From assembly GCF_003054245.1 (NCBI RefSeq), contig NZ_QBKR01000001.1, positions 62,001 to 126,000 of the forward strand: a stretch of 64,000 bases of DNA, given 5' to 3'. The notes under the pieces were generated by a model. It was not told the DNA's origin. It worked only from the letters and a program-made list of their open reading frames with translations, and searched no databases. This DNA comes from Melghirimyces profundicolus. Its GTDB lineage: Bacteria > Bacillota > Bacilli > Thermoactinomycetales > DSM-45169. The position numbers were made by a program, and so were the translations under genes. This document shows, in pieces, positions 48,948 through 57,275 of this stretch (the first letter of the stretch is position 1; the number at the start of each line of letters is the position of its first letter).

Positions 48948-50600
48948 ATGGCTGAACAACTCCACACCACGGTGGGCGGTTTGCTGGATGAAGTGGTGTC
49001 CGCACAAGGGGAGCGGGAAGGCGTCGTCTATCCCGAAAAAAACCTGCGGTGGACCTACCGGGATTTCAGGGACCAATGCAACCGGGTCGCCAAGGGTCTG
49101 ATGAAACTGGGTCTGAAGAAAGGAGATCATCTCGCGGTTTGGGCCACCAATTACCCCGAATGGTTGGTCACCCAATTTGCCACAGGGAAAATGGGAGCCG
49201 TGTTGGTGACGGTGAACACCAATTACCGGACCCGGGAGCTGGAGTATCTTCTGCAGCAGTCCGATACGGAAACGCTGATCCTGATGGAAGCGTTCCGTGA
49301 TGCCAACTATGTGGATATGTTGTACGAGATCTGTCCGGAACTCCATGAGTGTGCACCGGGACAACTTCGCTCCGCCCGCCTTCCCCGACTCAAAAACGTC
49401 ATTCTTCTGGGGGAAGAGCGAAGGCCGGGGATGTTTCTCTGGTCGGACCTCCTGCAGATGGGGGATTTTGTGGATGATCGGAAGCTGATGGAACGTTCCC
49501 AATCCCTCCATCCTGATGATGTGATTAATATGCAGTACACTTCCGGGACAACGGGTTTTCCCAAGGGCGTGATGCTCACCCACAATAACATTGTCAACAA
49601 CGCCAAAAACATTGCGGAATGCATGAAATTGACCCCGGATGACCGGATGTGCATTCCGGTACCTTTTTTTCACTGTTTCGGCTGCGTATTGGGCACCCTG
49701 GCCTGTGTTACGGCCGGTTCCACCATGGTGCCGGTGATTGAGTTCGATCCGTTGACGGTTCTCCGGACGGTGGAAAAGGAACGGTGCACGGCCTTGCACG
49801 GGGTGCCGACGATGTTTATCGCCGAGCTGAACCATCCCGAATTTGACCGGTTTGATCTAACTTCGCTGCGGACGGGGATCATGGCCGGCTCGAACTGTCC
49901 GATGGAAGTGATGAAACGGGTGATGAATGTGATGGGGGCGGAAGAGATTACCATTGCGTACGGGCAGACGGAATCCTCTCCCGTCATCACCCAGACGCGG
50001 ACCGATGATCCGATTGAACGGCGGGTGGCCACCGTCGGCAAAAAACTTCCCAACGTGGAAGTGAAAGTGGTGGACCCGGCCACCGGAAAAGAAGTTCCCC
50101 CCGGAGAGCAAGGGGAGCTTCTCACCCGGGGGTATCACGTGATGAAGGGATATTACCGGATGCCTGAGGAAACCCGGCAGGCCATTAACGATGACGGCTG
50201 GCTCCATACGGGGGATTTGGCGACCATGGATGAAGCAGGATACATCCGGATCACGGGCCGGCTGAAAGATATGATCATCCGGGGAGGGGAAAACATTTAT
50301 CCCCGGGAAATCGAAGAATTTCTCTACACTCATCCCAAGATTCTGGATGTACAAGTGGTCGGGGTTCCAGACGAGAAATACGGGGAGCAGGTGATGGCCT
50401 TTGTCCGGGTGAAAGAGGGGGAGACGCTCGCTCTGGAAGAACTCCGGGAGTTCTGCGACGGAAAGATCGCCCGCTACAAAATCCCCCGCTACATGAAAGT
50501 CGTGGAGAGTTACCCCATGACCGCCAGTGGGAAAATCCAGAAATTCCGGCTCCGGGAACAGGGAGTCCGGGAGTTGGGTCTTGAAGTGAAAAGCAATTGA
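48948..50600 (+). CDS. AMP-binding acyl-CoA synthetase
   Basis: ANL-superfamily enzyme that activates a carboxylic acid as acyl-adenylate and loads CoA, probably a medium- or long-chain fatty acid. It is 550 residues. The P-loop motif is YTSGTTGFPKGVMLTH; A5 is YGQTESSP; A8 is GRLKDMIIRGGENIYP; the catalytic lysine is in SGKIQKF near the C-terminus. The chain specificity is not clear. The start is ATG 48948 behind GAGGAGG. Transcribed alone, between sigA and hppD, with a terminator after it. Confidence 0.9.
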   Translation: MAEQLHTTVGGLLDEVVSAQGEREGVVYPEKNLRWTYRDFRDQCNRVAKGLMKLGLKKGDHLAVWATNYPEWLVTQFATGKMGAVLVTVNTNYRTRELEYLLQQSDTETLILMEAFRDANYVDMLYEICPELHECAPGQLRSARLPRLKNVILLGEERRPGMFLWSDLLQMGDFVDDRKLMERSQSLHPDDVINMQYTSGTTGFPKGVMLTHNNIVNNAKNIAECMKLTPDDRMCIPVPFFHCFGCVLGTLACVTAGSTMVPVIEFDPLTVLRTVEKERCTALHGVPTMFIAELNHPEFDRFDLTSLRTGIMAGSNCPMEVMKRVMNVMGAEEITIAYGQTESSPVITQTRTDDPIERRVATVGKKLPNVEVKVVDPATGKEVPPGEQGELLTRGYHVMKGYYRMPEETRQAINDDGWLHTGDLATMDEAGYIRITGRLKDMIIRGGENIYPREIEEFLYTHPKILDVQVVGVPDEKYGEQVMAFVRVKEGETLALEELREFCDGKIARYKIPRYMKVVESYPMTASGKIQKFRLREQGVRELGLEVKSN

Positions 50601-50601
50601 A

Positions 50602-50630
50602 TGAAGCCCCTTTTCGGGGGCTTTTTTCTG
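50602..50630 (+). terminator. Terminator after the acyl-CoA synthetase gene
   Basis: The stem AAGCCCC / GGGGCTT with a short T-rich loop is followed by six T. Confidence 0.88.
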
Positions 50631-50719
50631 GATAAAGCGTTAACGCGCTTCTTCACATGCTTGCAGAGTCGAAGTCCGATCGGTACGCTGAAGATATAGA
50701 ACTTTCGGAGGAGGGGGAA

Positions 50720-51847
50720 ATGTCGTTGGCTGAAATGAAAGCGCAACCAACCGGGCAGGAAGTGGAAGACTTTCTTCCGATTCTGGACGTGGATTACCTG
50801 GAGTTTTACACCGGCAATGCCAAGCAAGCCGCCCATTATTTCTGCAATACATTCGGGTTCCATCCCGTCGCTTACAAGGGGCTGGAGACCCGTAGCCGGA
50901 ATACGGTCTCCTATGTGCTGGAACAAGGGGACATCCGGTTTGTGGTCAGTGGAGGATTTTCCCCGGATCATCCCATCGCCGGATTCGTCAAACTTCACGG
51001 GGACGGGGTGAAGGACATTGCCCTCCAGGTGGACGACGTGGAATCGGCTTACCGGGAGGCCGTCTCCCGCGGCGGAATCTCCGTCAAAGAGCCCTGGGAG
51101 GAAAAAGATGAACACGGCGTCATCAAAAAAGCCGTGATCGGCACTTACGGAGACACCGTCCACACCCTGGTGGAGCGGAAGAATTATCACGGAGTGTTTG
51201 CTCCCGGTTTTGTGGAAGCGGATTTCTTCATTCCCTTCGAGGATGCCGGGCTGCTTGGATTCGACCATGTCGTCGGCAATGTGGAACAAATGGAAGAGTG
51301 GGTTTCCTATTACGAGAAAGTGATGGGTTTTAAAGAACTCCGTCATTTCCGGGATGAGGACATCAGCACCGAATACTCCGCCCTGATGTCCAAAGTGATG
51401 CAGAACGGAACCGGACGCATCAAATTCCCGATCAACGAACCGGCGGAAGGGAAACGGAAATCCCAGATCCAGGAGTATCTGGAGTACTACAAAGGCCCCG
51501 GTGTGCAGCACGTGGCCCTCTTCACCCAAGACATCATCCAAACGGTGAAGGTTTTGAAAGAAAAAGGGGTGGAGTTTCTTTCCACGCCGGACAGCTATTA
51601 TGAGGAGTTGCCCAGCCGTGTGGGTGAAATGGACGAGGCGGTGGCCGATCTCAGGAAGTACGGCATCTTGGTGGATCGGGACGATGAAGGTTACCTGTTG
51701 CAGATTTTCACGCGTCCGATCGTGGACCGGCCGACCCTCTTCTTTGAAATCATCCAGCGCAAAGGGGCGCGCGGTTTCGGGGAAGGGAACTTCAAAGCTT
51801 TGTTTGAAGCGATCGAACGGGAGCAGGAACGGCGGGGCAATCTCTAA
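50720..51847 (+). CDS. hppD: 4-hydroxyphenylpyruvate dioxygenase
   Basis: Non-heme iron enzyme that converts 4-hydroxyphenylpyruvate to homogentisate, the second step of tyrosine catabolism. It is 375 residues in two VOC-fold halves. The iron ligands are visible as H183 (GFDHVVGN), H264 (VQHVALF) and E343 (FFEIIQR), with the spacing of known HPDs. PTLFFEIIQRKGARGFGEGNFKALFEAIE-type ending (here RGFGEGNFKALFEAIE) is diagnostic. The start is ATG 50720 behind GGAGGAGGGGG. Other homogentisate-pathway genes are not in the window. Confidence 0.96.
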   Translation: MSLAEMKAQPTGQEVEDFLPILDVDYLEFYTGNAKQAAHYFCNTFGFHPVAYKGLETRSRNTVSYVLEQGDIRFVVSGGFSPDHPIAGFVKLHGDGVKDIALQVDDVESAYREAVSRGGISVKEPWEEKDEHGVIKKAVIGTYGDTVHTLVERKNYHGVFAPGFVEADFFIPFEDAGLLGFDHVVGNVEQMEEWVSYYEKVMGFKELRHFRDEDISTEYSALMSKVMQNGTGRIKFPINEPAEGKRKSQIQEYLEYYKGPGVQHVALFTQDIIQTVKVLKEKGVEFLSTPDSYYEELPSRVGEMDEAVADLRKYGILVDRDDEGYLLQIFTRPIVDRPTLFFEIIQRKGARGFGEGNFKALFEAIEREQERRGNL

Positions 51848-51992
51848 AAGCGTTTGTGATTGAATGTTCGTTTCGAGAAAAGGGGGAGCGTTTACCCAAA
51901 ATAGCGGGACAGTGCCTGCATCTCTGCAGGACAGGAACCGGAGCGGCTTTGGGTAAATGCTGCCCGCTCACCTTTTCACAACGCTTCTAATA
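51846..51992. repeat. Dispersed palindromic repeat, copy E
   Basis: The left end AAAAGCGTTTGTGATTGAAT starts at the hppD stop and is followed by AGCGTTTACCCAAAATAGCG. The right arm ACCGGAGCGGCTTTGGGTAA, ATGCTGCCCGCTCACC, TTTTCACAACGCTTCTAAT ends at 51991. The outer ends are inverted (AAAAGCGTTTGTGA / TCACAACGCTTCT). This is the best-defined complete copy, about 147 bases. Confidence 0.88.
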
Positions 51993-52090
51993 CCGTCTGA
52001 AAGCCATCGACGCGGATCCGTCATAAAAACAACCCGGATGGAGACTCTAGAAAGGGAAAGGATTTCCATCAGAAATGGGGGAGTGGACGG

Positions 52091-53533
52091 ATGAAGCGTC
52101 GCTTGTTTTTTGCGGTCACCTTTATGCTGGCTTTGGCTATGCTGCTGGAGTCAACGTGTGTCGCTGCGGAAAGGGGCGTACCGGATTTGCGGGAACGTCC
52201 CTATTATTCCATCCAGGCGAAGTACAATGATGCCGCGTCCAAAGTGACGGGTCATTTTTCGGTCAAGGTGCCTGTGAGGGGAGAAGCGTTGACCGAACTT
52301 TACTTTCATCTCTATCCCAATGCTTTCGATGATTGGAAATGGGGTGCGGAATCCCGCCCGGAAGAGCCGGGTTATCTGAAAGTGCGGGACGTGAAAGTGG
52401 ACGGGGTGAAAGCCCGGCACAAGAACAAGGGCACTCTTCTGAACGTGCAGTTGCCCACTCCGGTCCGACCCGGAGAAACCACCCAAGTCGAGATGGATTA
52501 TGTATTGAAAATCCCCAAAGGCGGGATGCGGCTCAACCGATTCAAAAACACTGCGTTTCTGGCCCAGTGGTACCCGATGCTGGCGGTCAAGGACAGGGAG
52601 GGGTGGCATATCGATCCCTACACCTCCACCGGAGACCCTTTTTACAGCCGCATGTCCGATTTCGAGGTGACCTTCGACATTCCGGAAGGGTATCAGTTAA
52701 TCACCACCGCTCAAGATTTCCCCGACCCGGTTTCCTCCTCCGTGACCCTCCGTCAAGCCAACGTCCGGGACTTCGCCGCGGTGATCACCAAAGATTACGA
52801 ACCGGTCCGGGGGAAAGCGGGGAAGACCAAGGTCAACCTCTGGTATCAGAAGGGCATGGAAGATGTGGCTCAGGAACTCCACGACGCCGCCATCGCCGGG
52901 ATGGAGTTCTTCGGAAAGTACTTTGGCCCCTATCCCTACAAAGAAGTGGATGTGGTGCTGGGGGAAACGGGGTACGGCATCGCTGGCATGGAGTATCCCG
53001 GATTGGTCACCTCCCTCGATAAAATCACCACCCGCAAAGGGGAACGGCCGGCTGTCAATGTGGTAGCCCACGAGCTGGCCCATCAGTGGTGGTACGGTGT
53101 GGTCGGAAACAACCAGGTGAAAGAGCCGTGGTTGGACGAGGGGCTCACCACTTTCTCCGAATTCCTGTTCATGGAAGAGAAGATGGGAGAAGATGAACGG
53201 GACCTTTTGGTCAAAGCGGCGGAACGAACCGACGAAATCAACCGGGAAAAAGGGATCACCTCCGTGGAATCTCTCTATCAGTATTCCGACCCCATCTACG
53301 GATTGATGGTCTACACCCGGCCGGCCGCCATGATGTGGAAGCTGGTGGATAAACTGGGGAAAGACAAGGTGCTGGAAATCATGAGCACCTATTACGACCG
53401 TTACCGTTTTCAGACGGCCACCACCCGGGACTTTATCCGGGTGGCCAGCGAAGTGGCGGGTCAAGATCTCGAACCTTTTTTTGACCGATGGCTCTACTTC
53501 AAGAAGGACCGGGCACCGGAAAAGAAGAAATGA
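52091..53533 (+). CDS. Secreted M1-family metallopeptidase
   Basis: A 480-residue zinc peptidase of the M1 (aminopeptidase N-like) family. An N-terminal signal peptide (about residues 1-27, ending CVAAE) implies export. The zinc site HExxH is H327-E328-x2-H331 (HELAHQWW), with E350 as third ligand in WLDEG. A GIAGMEYPG motif replaces the GxMEN substrate motif. This is shorter than classic aminopeptidases (no C-terminal helical domain). The role is probably peptide scavenging, by inference. Confidence 0.9.
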   Translation: MKRRLFFAVTFMLALAMLLESTCVAAERGVPDLRERPYYSIQAKYNDAASKVTGHFSVKVPVRGEALTELYFHLYPNAFDDWKWGAESRPEEPGYLKVRDVKVDGVKARHKNKGTLLNVQLPTPVRPGETTQVEMDYVLKIPKGGMRLNRFKNTAFLAQWYPMLAVKDREGWHIDPYTSTGDPFYSRMSDFEVTFDIPEGYQLITTAQDFPDPVSSSVTLRQANVRDFAAVITKDYEPVRGKAGKTKVNLWYQKGMEDVAQELHDAAIAGMEFFGKYFGPYPYKEVDVVLGETGYGIAGMEYPGLVTSLDKITTRKGERPAVNVVAHELAHQWWYGVVGNNQVKEPWLDEGLTTFSEFLFMEEKMGEDERDLLVKAAERTDEINREKGITSVESLYQYSDPIYGLMVYTRPAAMMWKLVDKLGKDKVLEIMSTYYDRYRFQTATTRDFIRVASEVAGQDLEPFFDRWLYFKKDRAPEKKK

Positions 53534-53535
53534 AA

Positions 53536-53566
53536 AGGGACCGGCTGCACCGGTCCTTTTTTCTTA
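53536..53566. terminator. Terminator between the M1 peptidase and the gerP-like gene
   Basis: The stem GGACCGG / CCGGTCC with a CTGCA loop is followed by six T on the plus strand, and has an A-run on the other side, so it can serve both converging genes. Confidence 0.85.
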
Positions 53567-53767
53567 AACCTGGTCCACCAGGTCGGGATCGATCAACTGG
53601 TTGCCCCCGCCCTGCACGTTTGTCGCGAAATCGCCGATCGGAACGGATCCCGCCATATCGATCACGTTGAAGGACTTTCCCACGTTGACACAATCACCGA
53701 TGTTAATGTTTCCGGCTTGGGAAACCTTCAAAAGTTTGGCGTTGAAGATTTGATTGGAAACACCCAT
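53564..53767 (-). CDS. GerPA/GerPF-family spore germination protein
   Basis: A 67-residue protein of the family of small spore coat proteins needed for germinant passage. Features are NIGDCVNVGKSFNVIDMAGS (similar to the NFGDxxxxSPKS core) and an asparagine/glycine-rich tail. The ATG follows GAGGAGG on the minus strand. It is a single gene here rather than the six-gene gerP operon of Bacillus. Confidence 0.75.
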   Translation of the reverse strand: MGVSNQIFNAKLLKVSQAGNINIGDCVNVGKSFNVIDMAGSVPIGDFATNVQGGGNQLIDPDLVDQV

Positions 53768-53849
53768 GGGGTGATTTCCTCCTCTTTTTTATCCACGATA
53801 TGCGGAGGGCGCCCAAAGGTGCCGGTGCAGCAATTTCGGGAAACGGGGG

Positions 53850-53940
53850 TATAATGTTCGTTTGGGAAAAGGGGAAGCGTTAGGACAGCAGCCGGAGCGG
53901 CTTTGGGTAAATGCTGCCGCTCACTTTTTCAACGCTTATA
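53850..53940. repeat. Dispersed palindromic repeat, copy F (short)
   Basis: AATGTTCGTTTGGGAAAAGG and GGAAGCGTT match the left part of copy E. GACAGCAGCCGGAGCGGCTT, TGGGTAAATGCTGCCGCTCA and CTTTTTCAACGCTT form the right arm. The interior is deleted. Confidence 0.85.
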
Positions 53941-53975
53941 GGGGTGATGGGGGCAGGAAAGGGAGGGGGTCAGGC

Positions 53976-54755
53976 ATGAAAGTGATGACTTACAACATTC
54001 GTCATGGTCTGGGTGGGGACCTCAGGGTGGACCTGGAACGAATTGCTTGCGTCATCGAGGGGGAAAACCCCGATTTGGTGGGGTTGAATGAAGTGGATGT
54101 CTGCTTTCACAAAAGGAGCGGTTATGAGAACCAGTTATCCCGGCTGGCGGAGCGGTTGGGTATGGAAGCCGTTTTTGGCCCCGCGATTGAAAAGCCGGCC
54201 CGTGAGGGGGCGGCAGGCTACGGGAACGGCCTTCTGTTAAAGGGAGAGGTGTGCGATTTCCGGAACATCCGGTTTACCCAGCGGGGAGAAGAGCCCCGGT
54301 CTCTTTTGGTGGCGGATGTGATCCCGGCCGGATCGCCTTCGAAAATCCGGATGTTGGTGACCCACATGGGACTGACCCCGTGGATGCGGCGGCAACAGGG
54401 AACGATTCTGTTGGAACAGTTGGAGGAAACGGATTTGCCGGCGGTGGCTGCGGGAGATTGGAACGTCACCCCGGGCCGGTCCGCCGTCACCCGCTTGGCG
54501 CCCGCCCTCCGGGATGTTTTGGCGGTATGCGAAATCGATTCCGCCACCTTTCCCTGCCGCTTTCCACGCATAAGGCTCGACTACATCTTCTGCACCTCCC
54601 ATTTCCGTCCCGTAAAAGCCGCGGTGGTGGCCACCCCGGGCTGTCCATCCGATCATCTTCCCGTTGTGTGCGAATTGGAATGGACGGATCCAAAAGGCAG
54701 GCCCCCTGTCAACCCTCCCGTCATCCGTTATAATAAAAAGGACAGGGACAGTTGA
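53976..54755 (+). CDS. Endonuclease/exonuclease/phosphatase family protein
   Basis: A 259-residue EEP-superfamily metal-dependent hydrolase. KVMTYNIRHG (N-terminal metal-binding asparagine), LVGLNEVD (metal glutamate), AGDWNVTPG, and the terminal RLDYIFC and SDHLPVVCELE motif are visible. It has no signal peptide. The substrate could be a nucleic acid or phospholipid-like phosphodiester. The start is ATG 53976 behind GGGAGGGGG; the longer frame runs through repeat copy F. Confidence 0.85.
   Translation: MKVMTYNIRHGLGGDLRVDLERIACVIEGENPDLVGLNEVDVCFHKRSGYENQLSRLAERLGMEAVFGPAIEKPAREGAAGYGNGLLLKGEVCDFRNIRFTQRGEEPRSLLVADVIPAGSPSKIRMLVTHMGLTPWMRRQQGTILLEQLEETDLPAVAAGDWNVTPGRSAVTRLAPALRDVLAVCEIDSATFPCRFPRIRLDYIFCTSHFRPVKAAVVATPGCPSDHLPVVCELEWTDPKGRPPVNPPVIRYNKKDRDS
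54706..54734 (+). promoter_or_regulatory. Candidate sigma-A promoter of trmK-yqfO
   Basis: CTGTCA (54706-54711), a 17-base spacer and a perfect TATAAT (54729-54734), inside the 3' end of the preceding gene. Confidence 0.5.
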
Positions 54756-54769
54756 AAGGGGGGAGAAGG

Positions 54770-55501
54770 GTGGAAAATAGGGTGTCCGCCAGGATATCGG
54801 CGCTGGCCGACCGGATTCTTCCCGGGCGCACGGTGGCTGATATCGGTTCCGACCACGCGCAGCTCCTGGTGACCCTTGCGGAACGGGGAGCCCTGAAAAA
54901 GGGAATCGCGGGGGAACTTAACCGGGGACCTTACCAAAACGCAGCCGACCGCATCCGGGAGGCAGGATGGACGGAATCGATCGAGGTCCGTCAGGGAGAC
55001 GGTCTGGAGGTGCTCCAACCGGGGGAAGCGGAAGTGATCGTGTTGGCGGGGATGGGAGGTGTCCTGATCACCTCGATCCTCTCCCGGGGGAAAGAAAAAC
55101 TGTCCGGAACGGAGCAGTTGGTACTGCAACCCAACAACAACGGGGACCGGGTCCGGAAATGGCTGAAAGATCACGGGTGGGAAATTGTCGAAGAGGAGCT
55201 GCTCAAGGAGGGCGGTATCCTGTATGAGATCATTTCCGCCCGGCGGGGGGAGTCGGAACGCCCCTACAAGAACCTTCCCCTCCGGCCGGAGTTGCTGTTT
55301 CGGTTGGGACCCCTGCTCTGCCGCGACCGGCACCCCCTTCTGAGGGAAAGAGTAAGGGAAGAAGCGGCCGCTCTGAAACGAATCCTGAACAGCCTCCGCT
55401 CGGCCCGCACTCCCGAAGCGAAGGAGAAACAAGCCGAGGTGGCGGCCCGACTGGAAACATGGAAGGAGGCAGAATTATGGCTGTCACGGGAAACGAGCTG
55501 A
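54770..55501 (+). CDS. trmK: tRNA m1A22 methyltransferase TrmK
   Basis: SAM-dependent methyltransferase forming m1A at position 22 of tRNA (YqfN in Bacillus). It is 243 residues. VADIGSDHAQLLVTLAERGA (SAM motif I with the family DIGSDHA), RQGDGLEVL, VIVLAGMGGVLI and LQPNNN are diagnostic. A C-terminal coiled coil follows. The start is GTG 54770 behind AAAGGGGGGAG. The 3' end overlaps yqfO by 25 bases. Confidence 0.94.
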   Translation: MENRVSARISALADRILPGRTVADIGSDHAQLLVTLAERGALKKGIAGELNRGPYQNAADRIREAGWTESIEVRQGDGLEVLQPGEAEVIVLAGMGGVLITSILSRGKEKLSGTEQLVLQPNNNGDRVRKWLKDHGWEIVEEELLKEGGILYEIISARRGESERPYKNLPLRPELLFRLGPLLCRDRHPLLRERVREEAAALKRILNSLRSARTPEAKEKQAEVAARLETWKEAELWLSRETS

Positions 55502-56586
55502 TCCAGGTGATGGAAACCTGGGCCCCTCAGTCCCTCGCCGTGGAGAACGACCGGATCGGACTGCAGGTGGGCACACGTGACTCGGAAGTGAGAGGGATCG
55601 TTCTCACACTGGATGTCACGGAAAAGGTGGTGGACGAGGCGATTCAACGGGGAGCCAACTGGATCGTCGCGCATCATGCGTTGATCTTCCGGCCGCTGAA
55701 GGACCTCAGGACCGACACACCGGCCGGCCGCATTTACGCCAAGCTTTTGAAGCACGATATCAACGTCTATATCGCCCATACCAACCTCGACGCCGCGTGG
55801 GACGGGGTCAACGATGTGCTTTGTGAGAAACTGGGTGTGAAGAATACCGGAGTGATGATCCCGACACACACCCGGAAACTGAAAAAATTGGTGATCTTTA
55901 TTCCCAAAGACCACCATGAAGAAGTGCTCCGGGCCGTCGCCCGCGCCGGTGCCGGCTGGATCGGGAACTACAGTCACTGCACCTTCAACCTGGACGGAAC
56001 GGGCACGTTCCGTCCCGAAGAAGGAACCAATCCGTATATCGGTAAGCAGGGCGAGTTGGAAAAGGTGGAGGAAATCCGTCTGGAAACCGTGATCACCGAA
56101 GACATCCAGAATACCGTCGTGGAAGCGATGTTCCAGGCTCATCCTTATGAAGAACCGGCTTACGACATCTATCCCCTGGATCTCCCCGGCAAAGCGGACG
56201 GAATCGGGCGTGTGGGAGAACTCCCTCAAGCGATGAAATTGAAAGAACTGGCTCGTCTATTGAAGGAAGCCTACCGAATTCCCGGACTTCGGATGGTGGG
56301 AGACGGGGAGCGGAAAGTGAGCCGGGTCGCCGTTCTCGGCGGATCCGGGGGCCGGTATTACCCCGAAGCTCTGAAACAGGGAGCCGATGTTTACATCACC
56401 GGGGATCTGGATCACCACACCGCCCTGGATGCCTGGGCCGATGGGCTGACGCTGTTGGATCCGGGACATCATGTGGAGCATCTTGTGCTGGAACGGATCG
56501 CCCAAAAGCTGCAGGAAGACAGCACCCTGAAAGAAGTCCCGGTTCAGGTGACCGAAGTGGATACCAATCCCTTCCAATTTATCTAG
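55477..56586 (+). CDS. yqfO: Nif3-like dinuclear metal-centre protein (YqfO)
   Basis: A 369-residue NIF3/DUF34 protein of unclear biochemical role. The metal-binding residues are in WIVAHHALIF, HTNLDAAWDGVND and DPGHHVEHL. As in Bacillus YqfO, a PII/CutA-like domain (about residues 130-235, KLKKLVIFIPKDHHEEVLRA) is inserted between the two halves. The start is ATG 55477 behind AAGGAGG. It is coupled with trmK. Confidence 0.94.
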   Translation: MAVTGNELIQVMETWAPQSLAVENDRIGLQVGTRDSEVRGIVLTLDVTEKVVDEAIQRGANWIVAHHALIFRPLKDLRTDTPAGRIYAKLLKHDINVYIAHTNLDAAWDGVNDVLCEKLGVKNTGVMIPTHTRKLKKLVIFIPKDHHEEVLRAVARAGAGWIGNYSHCTFNLDGTGTFRPEEGTNPYIGKQGELEKVEEIRLETVITEDIQNTVVEAMFQAHPYEEPAYDIYPLDLPGKADGIGRVGELPQAMKLKELARLLKEAYRIPGLRMVGDGERKVSRVAVLGGSGGRYYPEALKQGADVYITGDLDHHTALDAWADGLTLLDPGHHVEHLVLERIAQKLQEDSTLKEVPVQVTEVDTNPFQFI

Positions 56587-56605
56587 AGTTACCGTTAAAT
56601 GGATA

Positions 56606-56634
56606 TTGCAACGAAAGCATGTATCTGATATAAT
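56606..56634 (+). promoter_or_regulatory. Sigma-A promoter of rnpB
   Basis: TTGCAA (56606-56611), a 17-base spacer and a perfect TATAAT (56629-56634), about 20 bases before the RNase P RNA. Confidence 0.85.
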
Positions 56635-56652
56635 ATACCTTGTCGCTTGTTT

Positions 56653-57078
56653 AGGGAAAGTAAACTAGGCAATCGCCGGTGGTGTACCGCAAGGTCCCAC
56701 GGGAGGAAAGTCCGAGCTCCACAGGGCAGGGTGCCGGCTAACGGCCGGTGGAGGCAACTCTAAGGAAAGTGCCACAGAAATGCAGACCGCCGATGGGAAC
56801 GTGACCGTTCCACAGGCAAGGGTGCAACGGTGCGGTAAGAGCGCACCAGCAGCATGGAGACATGCTGGCTAGGTAAACCCCACCCGGAGCAAGACCATAA
56901 AGGGATCGGCGCCTTGACGGGCGCAGCTGTGGCCCGCAGTGATCCCGGGTTGGTCGCTTGAGCGGTGCAGCAATGCATCGCCTAGACAGATGATTGCCAC
57001 TCCAATCGGTGGGAGGCGTTCCGACAACGCCGCGTAACCACTTGGAGGACAGAACTCGGCTTATGGTTTGCTTTCCCA
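56653..57078 (+). ncRNA. rnpB: RNase P RNA, type A-like
   Basis: Catalytic RNA of ribonuclease P for tRNA 5' maturation. P1 pairs 56654-56667 (GGGAAAGTAAACTA) with 57064-57077 (TGGTTTGCTTTCCC). P2 pairs GGCAATC with GATTGCC. The P4 strands are GAGGAAAGTCCGAGCTCC and GGACAGAACTCGGCTTATGG. Conserved CAGGGTGCCGG-TAACGGCCGG, GTGCCACAGAA, CCGCCGATGG, GGTGCGGTAAGAGCGCACC and GTAAACCCCACCCGGAGCAA follow the type A order of Escherichia coli-like RNAs. The expected type B (Bacillus) helices P5.1 and P15.1 are not seen. Confidence 0.95.
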
Positions 57079-57107
57079 TTATATATGTAAATGAATGAGG
57101 TCGATTG

Positions 57108-57137
57108 AAAAACGGCGTATCCACGCCGTTTTTTTGT
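57108..57137 (+). terminator. Terminator after rnpB
   Basis: The stem AACGGCGT / ACGCCGTT with an ATCC-like loop is followed by seven T. Confidence 0.92.
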
Positions 57138-57275
57138 GTCTTATTTTGTAATCAAAAGGTGATCTTGGTGTGATTTTGCTGTCGGGGTCACGTAATGTTT
57201 TCCTGTTAAGCTTGGAATAAATAAGAAGCGAAGCGGTGTTTGGAACACAGGACGGTAAAAGGAGGGGCCGCGCCC

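Noticed and set aside
56653-57078. Type B RNase P RNA, as expected for Bacillales
   Set aside because: The conserved order of segments reads as type A; helices specific to type B were not found.
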